Assembly: GCF_900460345.1 (NCBI RefSeq)
Contig: NZ_UHHW01000003.1
Span: forward strand, 1-10,338
Direction of reading: 5' to 3'
Length of the DNA stretch: 10,338 bases
DNA from: Trueperella pyogenes
Lineage (GTDB): Bacteria > Actinomycetota > Actinomycetes > Actinomycetales > Actinomycetaceae
Positions 1 to 7,149 of the stretch are shown in pieces (position 1 is the first letter of the stretch; the number at the start of each line of letters is the position of its first letter). The translations under genes and the position numbers were made by a program. The notes under the pieces were generated by a model that ran no database searches, had not been told where the DNA came from, and saw nothing but the letters and a program-made list of their open reading frames with translations.

Positions 1-1
1 C

Positions 2-120
2 GCTAACGGAAACACATTCTGGAGTGTCTCGGCGGGCACCCCAGTTTTTATTTTGGCTGTTATGTTGGCGGTGCAGCAATGGTGGGCTACTAGACAAAAA
101 CCCGCGAAAACCCAACAGAA
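2..120 (+). CDS. C-terminal fragment of a probable membrane protein (left copy)
   Basis: The frame starting at base 2 is open from the window edge. It reads ANGNTFWSVSAGTP, then a hydrophobic stretch VFILAVMLAVQQWWA (about 16-30), then a basic tail RQKPAKTQQKKP. That is the look of a last transmembrane helix followed by a cytoplasmic end. No start is present and I do not recognise the family. The stop is unclear: two A runs just before the tRNA terminator have five bases here and four in the mirror copy, and no combination I tried gives a stop before the antisense tRNA. A TAG lies out of frame at 92-94, so an undetected indel could end the gene there. It converges on the tRNA gene. Confidence 0.4.
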
Positions 121-121
121 A

Positions 122-139
122 AAGCCCCTCCCGGGGCTT
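122..139 (-). terminator. Rho-independent terminator of tRNA-Ser (left copy)
   Basis: AAGCCCC (122-128) and GGGGCTT (133-139) form a 7-bp stem with a 4-base loop. On the minus strand it is followed by a T run (the A run at 119-123). It lies 14 bases beyond the tRNA CCA end, so it serves the tRNA. Confidence 0.8.
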
Positions 140-153
140 CCGGAAGGGGCACT

Positions 154-240
154 TGGCGGAGGATGGGGGATTCGAACCCCGAGGGCGTTAACCCAACCCG
201 CTTTCCAAGCGAGCGCCATAGGCCGCTAGGCGAATCCTCC
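154..240 (-). tRNA. tRNA-Ser (anticodon GGA), left copy with a one-base T-stem defect
   Basis: The acceptor stem GGAGGAT/ATCCTCC, a G discriminator, encoded CCA, the anticodon loop CTTGGAAAG (anticodon GGA, reading UCC/UCU) and a long serine-type variable arm are all visible on the minus strand. The T arm here has only four bases on the 5' side (GGGG) against CCCCC on the 3' side, because one C near 177-180 is missing relative to the right copy, whose stem is a perfect 5 bp. That makes a base-calling error here likely. Confidence 0.9.
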
Positions 241-344
241 TCGGCACAGACTCAACGAATCTGCCTACTCAGTCTACGAAACATGCCTCGCTTTGGGAAA
301 TCGTGTGCGAACTGCCGCGGGTGCAGTTAGTCTCACCTCGGAAA
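241..344. other. Intergenic region between divergent tRNA-Ser and SRP RNA genes
   Basis: No coding feature is supported. On the minus strand, upstream of the tRNA, there is a weak candidate promoter TTTCCC - 18 bases - TAGACT, ending about 30 bases before the mature tRNA. Nothing else was recognised. Confidence 0.3.
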
Positions 345-372
345 TTGTTTCGACCCGAACTCGTGATAAGAT
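345..372 (+). promoter_or_regulatory. Candidate promoter of the SRP RNA gene (left copy)
   Basis: A -35-like TTGTTT (345-350) is followed by a 16-base spacer and a -10-like TAAGAT (367-372). The predicted RNA 5' end (G380) lies 8 bases after the -10, the right distance for a transcription start. The agreement with the folded RNA end is the main support. Confidence 0.6.
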
Positions 373-379
373 CGACCTC

Positions 380-468
380 GGCTCCCCACGTGGCGTCATC
401 TTGAGGAACTCCCCCAGGGCAGGAATGCAGCAAGGGTACTCGAGCTCTGGCGGGTGCGTGGGGAGTCC
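380..468 (+). ncRNA. Small signal recognition particle RNA (4.5S type), left copy
   Basis: This is the RNA of the signal recognition particle, which binds Ffh and targets nascent membrane proteins to the translocase. The ends pair: GGCUCCCCACG (380-390) with CGUGGGGAGUCC (457-468). The conserved SRP apical region is visible as CAGGGCAGGAAUGCAGCAAGGGUA, shown here in parts: CAGGGCAGGAA (415-425) then UGCAGCAAGGGUA (426-438). It is followed by GCUCUGGCGGGUGCGUGGGG (444-463), typical of actinobacterial SRP RNAs. The TTTGTTTG after the closing stem can act as its terminator. This copy has five Cs at 411-415 where the mirror has four, so it is 89 rather than 88 bases. Confidence 0.9.
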
Positions 469-525
469 TTTGTTTGAACGGCTATATTCGTGCGCATTGC
501 CGCCTATATCGGCTACATTGGGAAG

Positions 526-1101
526 GTGAGTTCTAACGTCCGCGCCGAGTACAAGAAGCGCACGCAACAGCGCCAAACTGTTGTTTTTGGTTCGATCATC
601 GCCATCATGGCGGTGCTCCTCGTTTTGGGCACGTTAACGTGGTCCGGCCTGCTCCCGTTTCCGTTTGAGCGTGAGTTCTCCAAGGCACCCGATACCAACG
701 CAATTGTGTGCCCGATCGATGGGGCTGGGCATGTGGACCCAACCACTATCACCGCTAAGGTCTTTAACTCGAGTAACCGATCTGGGCTGGCAGGCAGCGT
801 GGCGACGTCGTTGTCCACGGCTGGCGTCGTTGTTTCAGAGACGGCGAATTGGGCGGGCGATAAGTTCTTGGAGCCGGTTCGGATTTATACGAGTTCCGAC
901 GGCGTGACGAGCGCCTACACCCTGCGCGCATACTTCCCAGATGCCACAGTCCACATCGATCCGAATATCACCAATCAGGTGGTGGAGGTCGTGCTCGGTT
1001 CGGGTTATACGGAGATGGTGGCTTCTCCCACCAAAGAGCAGCTGACTGAGGCGATGGCGCCGATTAAGGGATGCACGCCGTTGGCAGATTTCGAGGAGTA
1101 A
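526..1101 (+). CDS. Membrane-anchored LytR C-terminal-domain protein (left, intact copy)
   Basis: A 191-aa protein from GTG 526: a short basic cytoplasmic N-terminus (EYKKRTQQR), one transmembrane helix at about residues 18-40, then an exported part. Residues about 60-160 fit the LytR_C domain (LytR/CpsA/Psr C-terminal family), with TAKVFNSSNRSGLAGSVA near its start and a late LGSGY; this domain is usual in cell-envelope proteins of Actinobacteria. Two cysteines (in VCPIDG and KGCTPL) could form a disulfide outside the cell. An in-frame GTG at 490 would add 12 residues but has no ribosome site. GTG 526 has GGGAAG directly before it, so neither start is certain. A -10-like TATATT (483-488) lies upstream. 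The molecular role is unknown. It converges with the permease gene. Confidence 0.75.
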   Translation: MSSNVRAEYKKRTQQRQTVVFGSIIAIMAVLLVLGTLTWSGLLPFPFEREFSKAPDTNAIVCPIDGAGHVDPTTITAKVFNSSNRSGLAGSVATSLSTAGVVVSETANWAGDKFLEPVRIYTSSDGVTSAYTLRAYFPDATVHIDPNITNQVVEVVLGSGYTEMVASPTKEQLTEAMAPIKGCTPLADFEE

Positions 1102-1116
1102 CGACGCCGCGGCCAG

Positions 1117-1144
1117 CGGCCATAACCGCCCAGAGTTATGGCCG
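1117..1144. terminator. Hairpin between convergent LytR_C and permease genes (left copy)
   Basis: CGGCCATAAC (1117-1126) and GTTATGGCCG (1135-1144) form a perfect 10-bp stem with an 8-base loop, between the two converging stop codons (1101 and 1166). There is no T tract, as is common for high-GC terminators. It probably ends transcription from both sides. Confidence 0.65.
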
Positions 1145-1165
1145 CGTGCCGTTATAGCGGCCCGA

Positions 1166-2526
1166 TCAAGGCTCGCGATTCAGTGCACCGGGTTCAAGCT
1201 CGGCGCCAGCGGGCGCGGAGGCCGGGGTGGCTGGCTCGATGGTGGTGCCACGCCAACGCGAGATTGCGCGCATCACGTGGTAGATGATGATTGCACTAAA
1301 CGAGCCGAGGGCGATGCCTTCGAACACCATGTCACCCCAGTGCCAGGTGTAGTTCGCGATGGCTAGAACCATGGCGACGGCGGCGGTATTGAGGTTGACC
1401 GGGTCGGAGAAATCCACTCTGTTCTGCACCCATATGCGCACTCCCAGCATGCCAATCATGCCGTAAAGGACGGTCGCGGCTCCGCCGAGGACGCCGGGCG
1501 GGATAGTGGCGATGAGCTGTCCGAACTTGGGGAGCATGGACAGCGCGAGGGCGATGACTGCGGCGACGACGTATGCGGCGGTCGAGTAGACGCGGGTCGC
1601 GGCCATGACGCCGATGTTTTCGGCGTAGGTGGTGGTGCCGGACCCGCCTCCGGTTCCAGCGAACATGGTGGAGACGCCGTCGGCGAAGAGAGCGCGCCCG
1701 GTGACGTCGTCCAGGTCTTGACCGGTCATGGCCGCTACGGACTTGACGTGACCCACGTTCTCAGCGACTAGCACGAGCACGACGGGCACGAATAGGCCCA
1801 GGAGCGTGACGTCGAAGTCGGGGGCGCGGAAATGTGGCACGCCGACCCATCCGGCCGATGAGATCGCGTCAAAGTTCACCTCGCGCGCAGTACTGCGGTG
1901 ATGTAGCCGACGACGACGCCAATGAGGATCGACAGCCGCCCGATGACGCCTTTGAACAGGACGGTCACAAGCAAGACGGTCACGATGGTGACGATCGCGG
2001 TCACCGGCGCTTGCTTCACGTTTCCCCAGGCTGCAGGGGCAAGGTTGAAGCCGATGAGGGAGACAATCGCGCCGGTGACGATTGGGGGCATGAGCCAGTC
2101 GATCCAACGCGCCCCGGCAAAGTGTACGACGACGCCGACTAGCGCGAGCGCCGCACCCGCAGCGATCACTCCGCCCTGAGCCAGGGCGGCCTTTGCCTCA
2201 TCGACCGCTGCGCCGCCACCGGCGACATACCCGGTGACAGCCCCGATTGGAGCGATGAGCGCGAAGGACGATCCGAGGTAGGACGGCAGTCGGCCTGCGG
2301 TGATCAGCAGGAAGAGGATGGTTCCCACACCGGTGAAGAAGAGGGTGGTCGCCGGGTCGAATCCGGTCAATAGGGGTACTAAAAAGGTGGCCCCAAACAT
2401 GGCCACCACGTGTTGTGCGCCGATACCGAATGTGATCGGCCACGACAATCTTTCGTCGGGATGAACTACTGCACCCGGTGCGATGGAACGACCATCGCCG
2501 TGCAGCTTCCAGGTAATAACAGCCAT
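1166..2526 (-). CDS. Uracil permease, NCS2 family (left copy, one frameshift)
   Basis: A proton-coupled uracil importer of the inner membrane (nucleobase:cation symporter-2, UraA type). ATG at 2526 is chosen because GGAGG lies 5 bases upstream. Restoring one missing G near 1882-1888 joins the N-terminal frame (ending ...VVGYITAVLR) to the C-terminal frame (starting GEVNFDAISS), giving 453 aa, slightly above the family norm. Family signs are the QHVVAMFGATFLVP segment, the glutamate in VAENVGHVKS, and the signature GTTTYAENIGVMAATRVYS, close to the UraA GNTTYGENIGVMA-type motif that holds the second substrate-binding glutamate. The soluble C-terminal tail is rich in Pro and Ala. Xanthine or uric acid transport is less likely. 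The mirror copy reads through the frameshift site, so I treat it as a sequence error. Confidence 0.88.
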
Positions 2527-2591
2527 ACGAGCCTCCATGCAGTAAAACGATGAGGTGCTCGCGGCCGTAGCCGCATGTGCGACCCTGCACG

Positions 2592-2621
2592 ATAGTACTC
2601 ATGAGCTGTCCCAAACAGAAA
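2592..2621 (-). promoter_or_regulatory. Weak candidate promoter for the permease gene (left copy)
   Basis: A -10-like TACTAT (2592-2597 on the minus strand) lies about 65 bases before the permease start, with only a poor -35 about 17 bases away inside the preceding terminator tail. The leader between it and the start holds a small GCGGC-TACG-GCCGC hairpin. I saw no PyrR-type attenuator or recognisable riboswitch. Confidence 0.25.
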
Positions 2622-2645
2622 TTGTCTCGCCATGCGGCGAGACAA
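2614..2645 (-). terminator. Rho-independent terminator after the ASCH gene (left copy)
   Basis: On the minus strand TTGTCTCGCC and GGCGAGACAA pair perfectly over 10 bp around a GCAT loop, followed by the T-rich TTTCTGTTT. It starts 20 bases after the ASCH stop codon, so it separates that operon from the permease gene. Confidence 0.85.
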
Positions 2646-2664
2646 CTATCCACCTAGCGGACGA

Positions 2665-3186
2665 TTAGCGAGTCTGCTCGTTGGCGTAAAGTACCGTGAA
2701 AAACTCGGTCACCACATCGCCCGCAGGGTCAAACGTGTAGCCAATCTCACTGCCCTCGGAGGTGAAGAACGCTTCATGGTCGGCACGCCACGCCGTCAGG
2801 TCACCTTCGCCCTCAGCGCTGGCAATATCAGCGCCAATCTCACCAAATGGATTCACCACCACAGCGGTGTTGCGCAGCAGTGCGCGCGGGCACCCTTCGC
2901 CGTCGCACAAAATCCACATGTCGTCCACGGTCGGCAGGGGCTGGCCCGCGACGTCGTAGGCGGCCCGGAAGCTACTCGTGGCGGTCTTGTCTCCTGCAAG
3001 GACCCGCTCGGCGAGCTCGTTGGCCTGCCGCCGCGTCGTCCCGAACGCGAACGCGCCCGGCTGCAGCGAGACCACGTCGGTTTGCCCACCCACGGCGTCG
3101 ATCGGATTGAGGCGACCGGCGATAATCGCGTGGGTCCAGAACGCTTCGAGGTCCGCGTCGGTGGGTTCAATGGGAAGATCAGTCAT
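2665..3186 (-). CDS. ASCH-domain protein (left copy)
   Basis: A 173-aa soluble protein identical in both arms. Family features are AFGTTRRQANELAERVLAG followed by DKTATSS (the 'G.KTAT' motif of ASCH proteins), the PLPTVDDMWILCDGEG segment, a VNPFGEI strand, and AEGEGDLTAW with HEAFFTSE. ASCH domains have a PUA-like fold and are thought to bind RNA; some relatives hydrolyse N4-acetylcytidine. The substrate of this one cannot be told from sequence. ATG at 3186 has GGAG 4 bases upstream and overlaps the end of the preceding 423-aa gene by 8 bases (ATGACTGA), which suggests translational coupling. The gene is closed by the hairpin at 2614-2645. Confidence 0.85.
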   Translation of the reverse strand: MTDLPIEPTDADLEAFWTHAIIAGRLNPIDAVGGQTDVVSLQPGAFAFGTTRRQANELAERVLAGDKTATSSFRAAYDVAGQPLPTVDDMWILCDGEGCPRALLRNTAVVVNPFGEIGADIASAEGEGDLTAWRADHEAFFTSEGSEIGYTFDPAGDVVTEFFTVLYANEQTR

Positions 3187-4448
3187 GTTTCTCCTGCCAG
3201 TTATGCATGCGCTTCCAGGTGTCGATGTCGGATTGGCGCTGGTTGACGAGCTGGCTCGCGTAGGCGGTGGTGAGGATGCGCGTCAGACCTGACACGACAC
3301 CGGCGCCCCCGAGCGCCGCCAACATCCGCCACGGCTTCCCCGCGTTGACCGCCCGAAAGCCGCAGCGAGCATTGCTCCGGCGACGGCGGTCTGCACGGCC
3401 GAGGCCAGCGCAACGGCCCATGTGCGTTCCAAATAAACCTTGCGGTAGGCCCCCGCTACAGTCGGTTCGACGAATCCTTCTCCGGCGAGTTCGAACGCGA
3501 GGCGATCCTCGAAGGCCGCGCCAGCGGTGCTCGGTTCGAAGAGGCGAGAGCTGGGAATACTGGAAAGCTCACCCCTCCCGTCGAGCACATCCGCAAATTC
3601 TGCGGGAAGACCAAGGGCTTCGATTAGCGCGCGCACGCCGTTGGTTTGCGCGCGCAGGGCGTTGCGGATGTCGGCGAAGCGCACGGCAATGACGTCGGCC
3701 ACCATTTTGCGCGCAACCGCTCCGGCGCCCGTTTCGTCTACCACGAACTCGTAGGCTTCCGTGTCCGGGTCGATCCATCCGAAAACGGGAAGCTCTCCGC
3801 TCCAATCCCAGGTCAGGTAGGAGTTGTCGCGCCGCACGTAGAGCGTGGGGTTCTGCTCTGCGCTCCCCGCCGACACCATCATCTGGTAAGACGGCCGCGG
3901 GAAGATACTGCGCACGGAGTCGAGGCTGGCCTGAGCAACCATCACGAGCGCGTCGCCCAGCTTCGAGACCGCCACCTCCTTGTCTTCGGTTTTGACGATA
4001 CCGGGAACCTCGGATAGCGGCAGGTCGACGATCACGAGCATCGCGCCCTCGCGGTCGAAGGCGGAGTCATGGATCTGGGCGTCGGTGGTGGCTTCGTCGT
4101 CGACGTCCTCGAGGAGCGCCTCATCCGACACATCCACCGAGCCGATATCGATCGGACCGTGTGCAACCGTGCCGTCTAACTCCACCTCGACTTTCCGCAG
4201 CCGCCCGGAGAGCTCTTCGACGAGGTCACCCACCGAGCGCCCGCGGAACACTGTGCCGTTCTCGTCCAGCGTGGCGACACGACGACGCCGCCCCCCACGG
4301 CCACTTCGAAGTCGAAGCCTCCTTCGCCGTCCGATTGACCGCGGCCGAGGATGCGCTCCTCCGCAAAGAACACCCTGATGTCCTCGTCAGTGACCAGTGT
4401 CGGGTCAAGTCTTTGGATATGTCCGTGAACTGTACGCCAAGCTGCCAT
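3179..4448 (-). CDS. Unrecognised protein with C-terminal membrane hairpin (left copy, two frameshifts)
   Basis: I do not recognise the family. Rebuilding from both arms gives 423 aa starting at ATG 4448, with AAGGAGG just upstream. Residues 1-340 look soluble and acidic, with a very acidic stretch at about 105-130 and a β-rich middle (SYLTWDWSGELPVFGWIDP, about 210-228). Two hydrophobic segments at about 343-365 and 375-397 look like a membrane hairpin, followed by a polar tail ending NWQEKHD. This copy lacks one C near 4289 (after residue 52) and one A near 3345 (in GRSNAGKPW). The mirror copy has both bases but lacks two others, so each arm corrects the other. It lies 45 bases after rlmB and overlaps the ASCH start by 8 bases, so the three are probably co-transcribed. 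Confidence 0.75.
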
Positions 4449-4474
4449 GTCGCCTCCTTCAAAGGTCAGCATAT

Positions 4475-4492
4475 CGCAGGCCGTGGCCTGCG
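4475..4492. other. Perfect hairpin between rlmB and the 423-aa gene (left copy)
   Basis: CGCAGGCC and GGCCTGCG form an 8-bp inverted repeat with a 2-base centre, 1 base after the rlmB stop. There is no T run on the downstream side, so it may be a weak attenuator, an RNA processing or stability element, or a protein site. Confidence 0.5.
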
Positions 4493-4493
4493 G

Positions 4494-5166
4494 TTAGGCC
4501 GTACCGGCTTTTCGATCTTGGTCGATTTGGTACAGCGCGATACCGGTGGCGACAGCTGCGTTGAGCGATTCTGTCGCGATGTCGATGGGGGACACGATGA
4601 GGTCGCACGTGTCTCGGACGAGGCGGGAAGGCCTCCCCCTTCGACCAGTGACGAGCACGAGTGGGACGGTGGCCATGTCGGGTCGGCCACGTTTACCTGC
4701 CGTCGCCAGCTAGCCCGACGACGAAATAGCCCTGCTCCTGGAGGTACTTCAGTGAGCGAACGAGGTTAGTTTCCCTTGCGACGGGAAGCCGTGCTGCGCG
4801 CCGGCGGAGACCTTCCACACCGTTGCGTTGACCGAGGCTGTGCGGCGTTCGGGGATGAGAAACGTCGGCGCGAAATGCGGCAGCCGAGCGCATCACCGCG
4901 CCCAGGTTATGCGGGTCGGTCACGAATCAAGGGCGACGATGAGTCCGGGCGCACGGAGTCGGCGGCGATGTCCACGAGGTCATCCACGTCGACATATCAT
5001 AAGGTGGCACCTCGATCGCACCCTGGTGGACGGCACCGCATCTTGCGAGTTCGCTGCGCGTCACCTGTGATCGCCGTGCCGGAGTTCATCGCGGCTCGAG
5101 CCACTCGCCACGTCGTCTGACATGGCGCGACCAGGACCGTCACCAGAGAACCATGACGGAGGGCAC
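4494..5166 (-). CDS. rlmB-type 23S rRNA 2'-O-methyltransferase, truncated and scrambled (left copy)
   Basis: A SPOUT-family (TrmH/RlmB) enzyme that uses S-adenosylmethionine to methylate a 23S rRNA guanosine. This copy is cut at the palindrome axis and has many frameshifts. Pieces readable in different frames are GAVHQG (near 5030) and VPPYD (near 5010), then VDIAADSVRPDS (near 4950), motif 1 TDPHNLGAVMRSAAAF (near 4880-4920), and ARETNLVRSLKYLQEQGYFV (near 4720-4780). It keeps the intact motif 1 that is damaged in the right copy. It lacks bases at about 4585 and 4640 that the right copy has. The N-terminal extension is beyond the axis and absent. Confidence 0.8.
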
Positions 5167-5177
5167 ACGAGTGCCCT
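5160..5177. other. Axis of the giant palindrome
   Basis: AGGGCAC - ACGA - GTGCCCT. The symmetry centre (5168.5) found from this small stem equals that computed from arm positions about 200 bases out (4978 pairs with 5359, sum 10337), so the fold-back point is located independently twice. It lies inside the rlmB coding region. Confidence 0.9.
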
Positions 5178-5834
5178 GGATCGGTGGCCCAGCGCTTGGC
5201 CGGACCGGCTGGGGCAGTCCCACTGCTCTGGAACGGGCTCTGTCGACGCCTGTCGCCGACGACGAAGTCGAGGTCGAGCGCGATGACCACGTCATCGAGT
5301 GACGCGCAGCGAACTCGCGATGCTAGGTCGACCGTGGCGATCGAGGTTATAGTCTATGCTCGTGGACATCGCCGCCGACTCCGTGCGCCCGGACTCACGT
5401 CGCCTTGTCGGTGACCGACCCGCATACCTGGGCGGGTGATGCGCTCGGCGCCGCATTTCGCGGTATTCTCATCCCGAACGCGCACAGCCTCGGTCAGCAA
5501 CGGTGGGAAGGTCTCCGGCGCCGCAGCACGGCTTCCCGTCGCAAGGGAAACTAACCTCGTTCGCTCACTGAAGTACCTCCAGGAGCAGGGCTATTTCGTC
5601 GTCGGGCTAGCTGGCGACGGCGAGGTAAACGTGGCCGACGCCGACATGGCCACCGTCCCACTCGTGCTCGTCACTGGTTCCGAAGGGGGAGGCCTTTCCC
5701 GCCTCGTCCGAGACACGTGCGACCTCATCGTGTCCATCCCCATCGACATCGCGACAGAATCGCTCAACGCAGCTGTCGCCACCGGTATCGCGCTGTACCA
5801 AATCGACCAAGATCGAAAAGCCGGTACGGCCTAA
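5171..5834 (+). CDS. rlmB-type 23S rRNA 2'-O-methyltransferase, 5'-truncated (right copy)
   Basis: The C-terminal half is intact from about 5530: AARLPVARETNLVRSLKYLQ, then motif 2 LVLVTGSEGGGLSRLV, and motif 3 IPIDIATESLNAAVATGIAL, ending at TAA 5832-5834. These are the SPOUT knot motifs of RlmB, the enzyme for Gm2251 (E. coli numbering). Other TrmH relatives such as TsnR are less likely given the VARETNLVR and GAVHQG segments. Upstream of 5530 single-base losses break the frame: motif 1 reads TDPHTWAGDALGAAF instead of TDPHNLGAVMRSAAAF. No start codon or N-terminal region is present because the sequence turns back at the axis. Confidence 0.88.
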
Positions 5835-5835
5835 C

Positions 5836-5853
5836 CGCAGGCCACGGCCTGCG
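5836..5853. other. Perfect hairpin between rlmB and the 423-aa gene (right copy)
   Basis: Mirror of the element at 4475-4492, identical in sequence. It sits between the rlmB stop and the AAGGAGG ribosome site of the next gene. Confidence 0.5.
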
Positions 5854-5879
5854 ATATGCTGACCTTTGAAGGAGGCGAC

Positions 5880-7149
5880 ATGGCAGCTTGGCGTACAGTT
5901 CACGGACATATCCAAAGACTTGACCCGACACTGGTCACTGACGAGGACATCAGGGTGTTCTTTGCGGAGGAGCGCATCCTCGGCCGCGGTCAATCGGACG
6001 GCGAAGGAGGCTTCGACTTCGAAGTGGCCGTGGGGGGCCGGCGTCGTCGTGTCGCCACGCTGGACGAGAACGGCACAGTGTTCCGCGGGCGCTCGGTGGG
6101 TGACCTCGTCGAAGAGCTCTCCGGCGGCTGCGGAAAGTCGAGGTGGAGTTAGACGGCACGGTTGCACACGGTCCGATCGATATCGGCTCGGTGGATGTGT
6201 CGGATGAGGCGCTCCTCGAGGACGTCGACGACGAAGCCACCACCGACGCCCAGATCCATGACTCCGCCTTCGACCGCGAGGGCGCGATGCTCGTGATCGT
6301 CGACCTGCCGCTATCCGAGGTTCCCGGTATCGTCAAAACCGAAGACAAGGAGGTGGCGGTCTCGAAGCTGGGCGACGCGCTCGTGATGGTTGCTCAGGCC
6401 AGCCTCGACTCCGTGCGCAGTATCTTCCCGCGGCCGTCTTACCAGATGATGGTGTCGGCGGGGAGCGCAGAGCAGAACCCCACGCTCTACGTGCGGCGCG
6501 ACAACTCCTACCTGACCTGGGATTGGAGCGGAGAGCTTCCCGTTTTCGGATGGATCGACCCGGACACGGAAGCCTACGAGTTCGTGGTAGACGAAACGGG
6601 CGCCGGAGCGGTTGCGCGCAAAATGGTGGCCGACGTCATTGCCGTGCGCTTCGCCGACATCCGCAACGCCCTGCGCGCGCAAACCAACGGCGTGCGCGCG
6701 CTAATCGAAGCCCTTGGTCTTCCCGCAGAATTTGCGGATGTGCTCGACGGGAGGGGTGAGCTTTCCAGTATTCCCAGCTCTCGCCTCTTCGAACCGAGCA
6801 CCGCTGGCGCGGCCTTCGAGGATCGCCTCGCGTTCGAACTCGCCGGAGAAGGATTCGTCGAACCGACTGTAGCGGGGGCCTACCGCAAGGTTTATTTGGA
6901 ACGCACATGGGCCGTTGCGCTGGCCTCGGCCGTGCAGACCGCCGTCGCCGGAGCAATGCTCGCTGCGGCTTTCGGGCGGTCAAACGCGGGAAGCCGTGGC
7001 GGATGTTGGCGGCGCTCGGGGGCGCCGGTGTCGTGTCAGGTCTGACGCGCATCCTCACCACCGCCTACGCGAGCCAGCTCGTCAACCAGCGCCAATCCGA
7101 CATCGACACCTGGAAGCGCATGCATAACTGGCAGGAGAAACATGACTGA
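5880..7149 (+). CDS. Unrecognised protein with C-terminal membrane hairpin (right copy, two frameshifts)
   Basis: Mirror of the gene at 3179-4448. The N-terminal frame runs past the point where the left copy breaks (VAVGGRRRRVATLDENG). This copy instead lacks one G near 6122 (EELSGRLRK) and one G near 6990 (NAGKPW, where it has GGG and the left arm GGGG). Adding both gives 1272 bases, 423 aa plus stop, agreeing with the total from the left arm. The stop TGA at 7147-7149 lies inside the start of the ASCH gene. Function unknown; the C-terminal hydrophobic pair suggests a membrane-associated protein. Confidence 0.75.

Larger units (their letters stand above)
1..5166. repeat. Left arm of a giant inverted repeat
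   Basis: This arm is the reverse complement of 5171-10319. Base 1 pairs with 10319. Paired positions sum to 10320 at the outer edge, 10321 at the SRP RNA, 10323-10324 between the LytR_C gene and the permease, 10328 from the permease start to the rlmB stop, and 10337 at the axis. The drift comes from single-base indels. From 1 to about 4500 I saw no substitutions. From about 4560 inward the arms differ by many indels and mismatches. This was read by eye, not by a full alignment. Confidence 0.97.

Noticed and set aside
274..576. 100-codon minus-strand frame over the SRP RNA, and its mirror at 9745-10047
   Set aside because: It overlaps the SRP RNA, its promoter and the LytR_C start; no ribosome site and no recognisable protein features.
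2632..3246. Long open frame (204 codons) antisense to the ASCH gene, and its mirror at 7082-7696
   Set aside because: It is Arg-rich, has no ribosome site, begins inside the terminator hairpin and lies opposite a well-supported gene; high-GC DNA commonly gives such shadow frames.
4776..5414. Several frames of 76-114 codons around the axis
   Set aside because: They are translations of error-rich rlmB sequence in wrong frames; only short rlmB motifs are real there.
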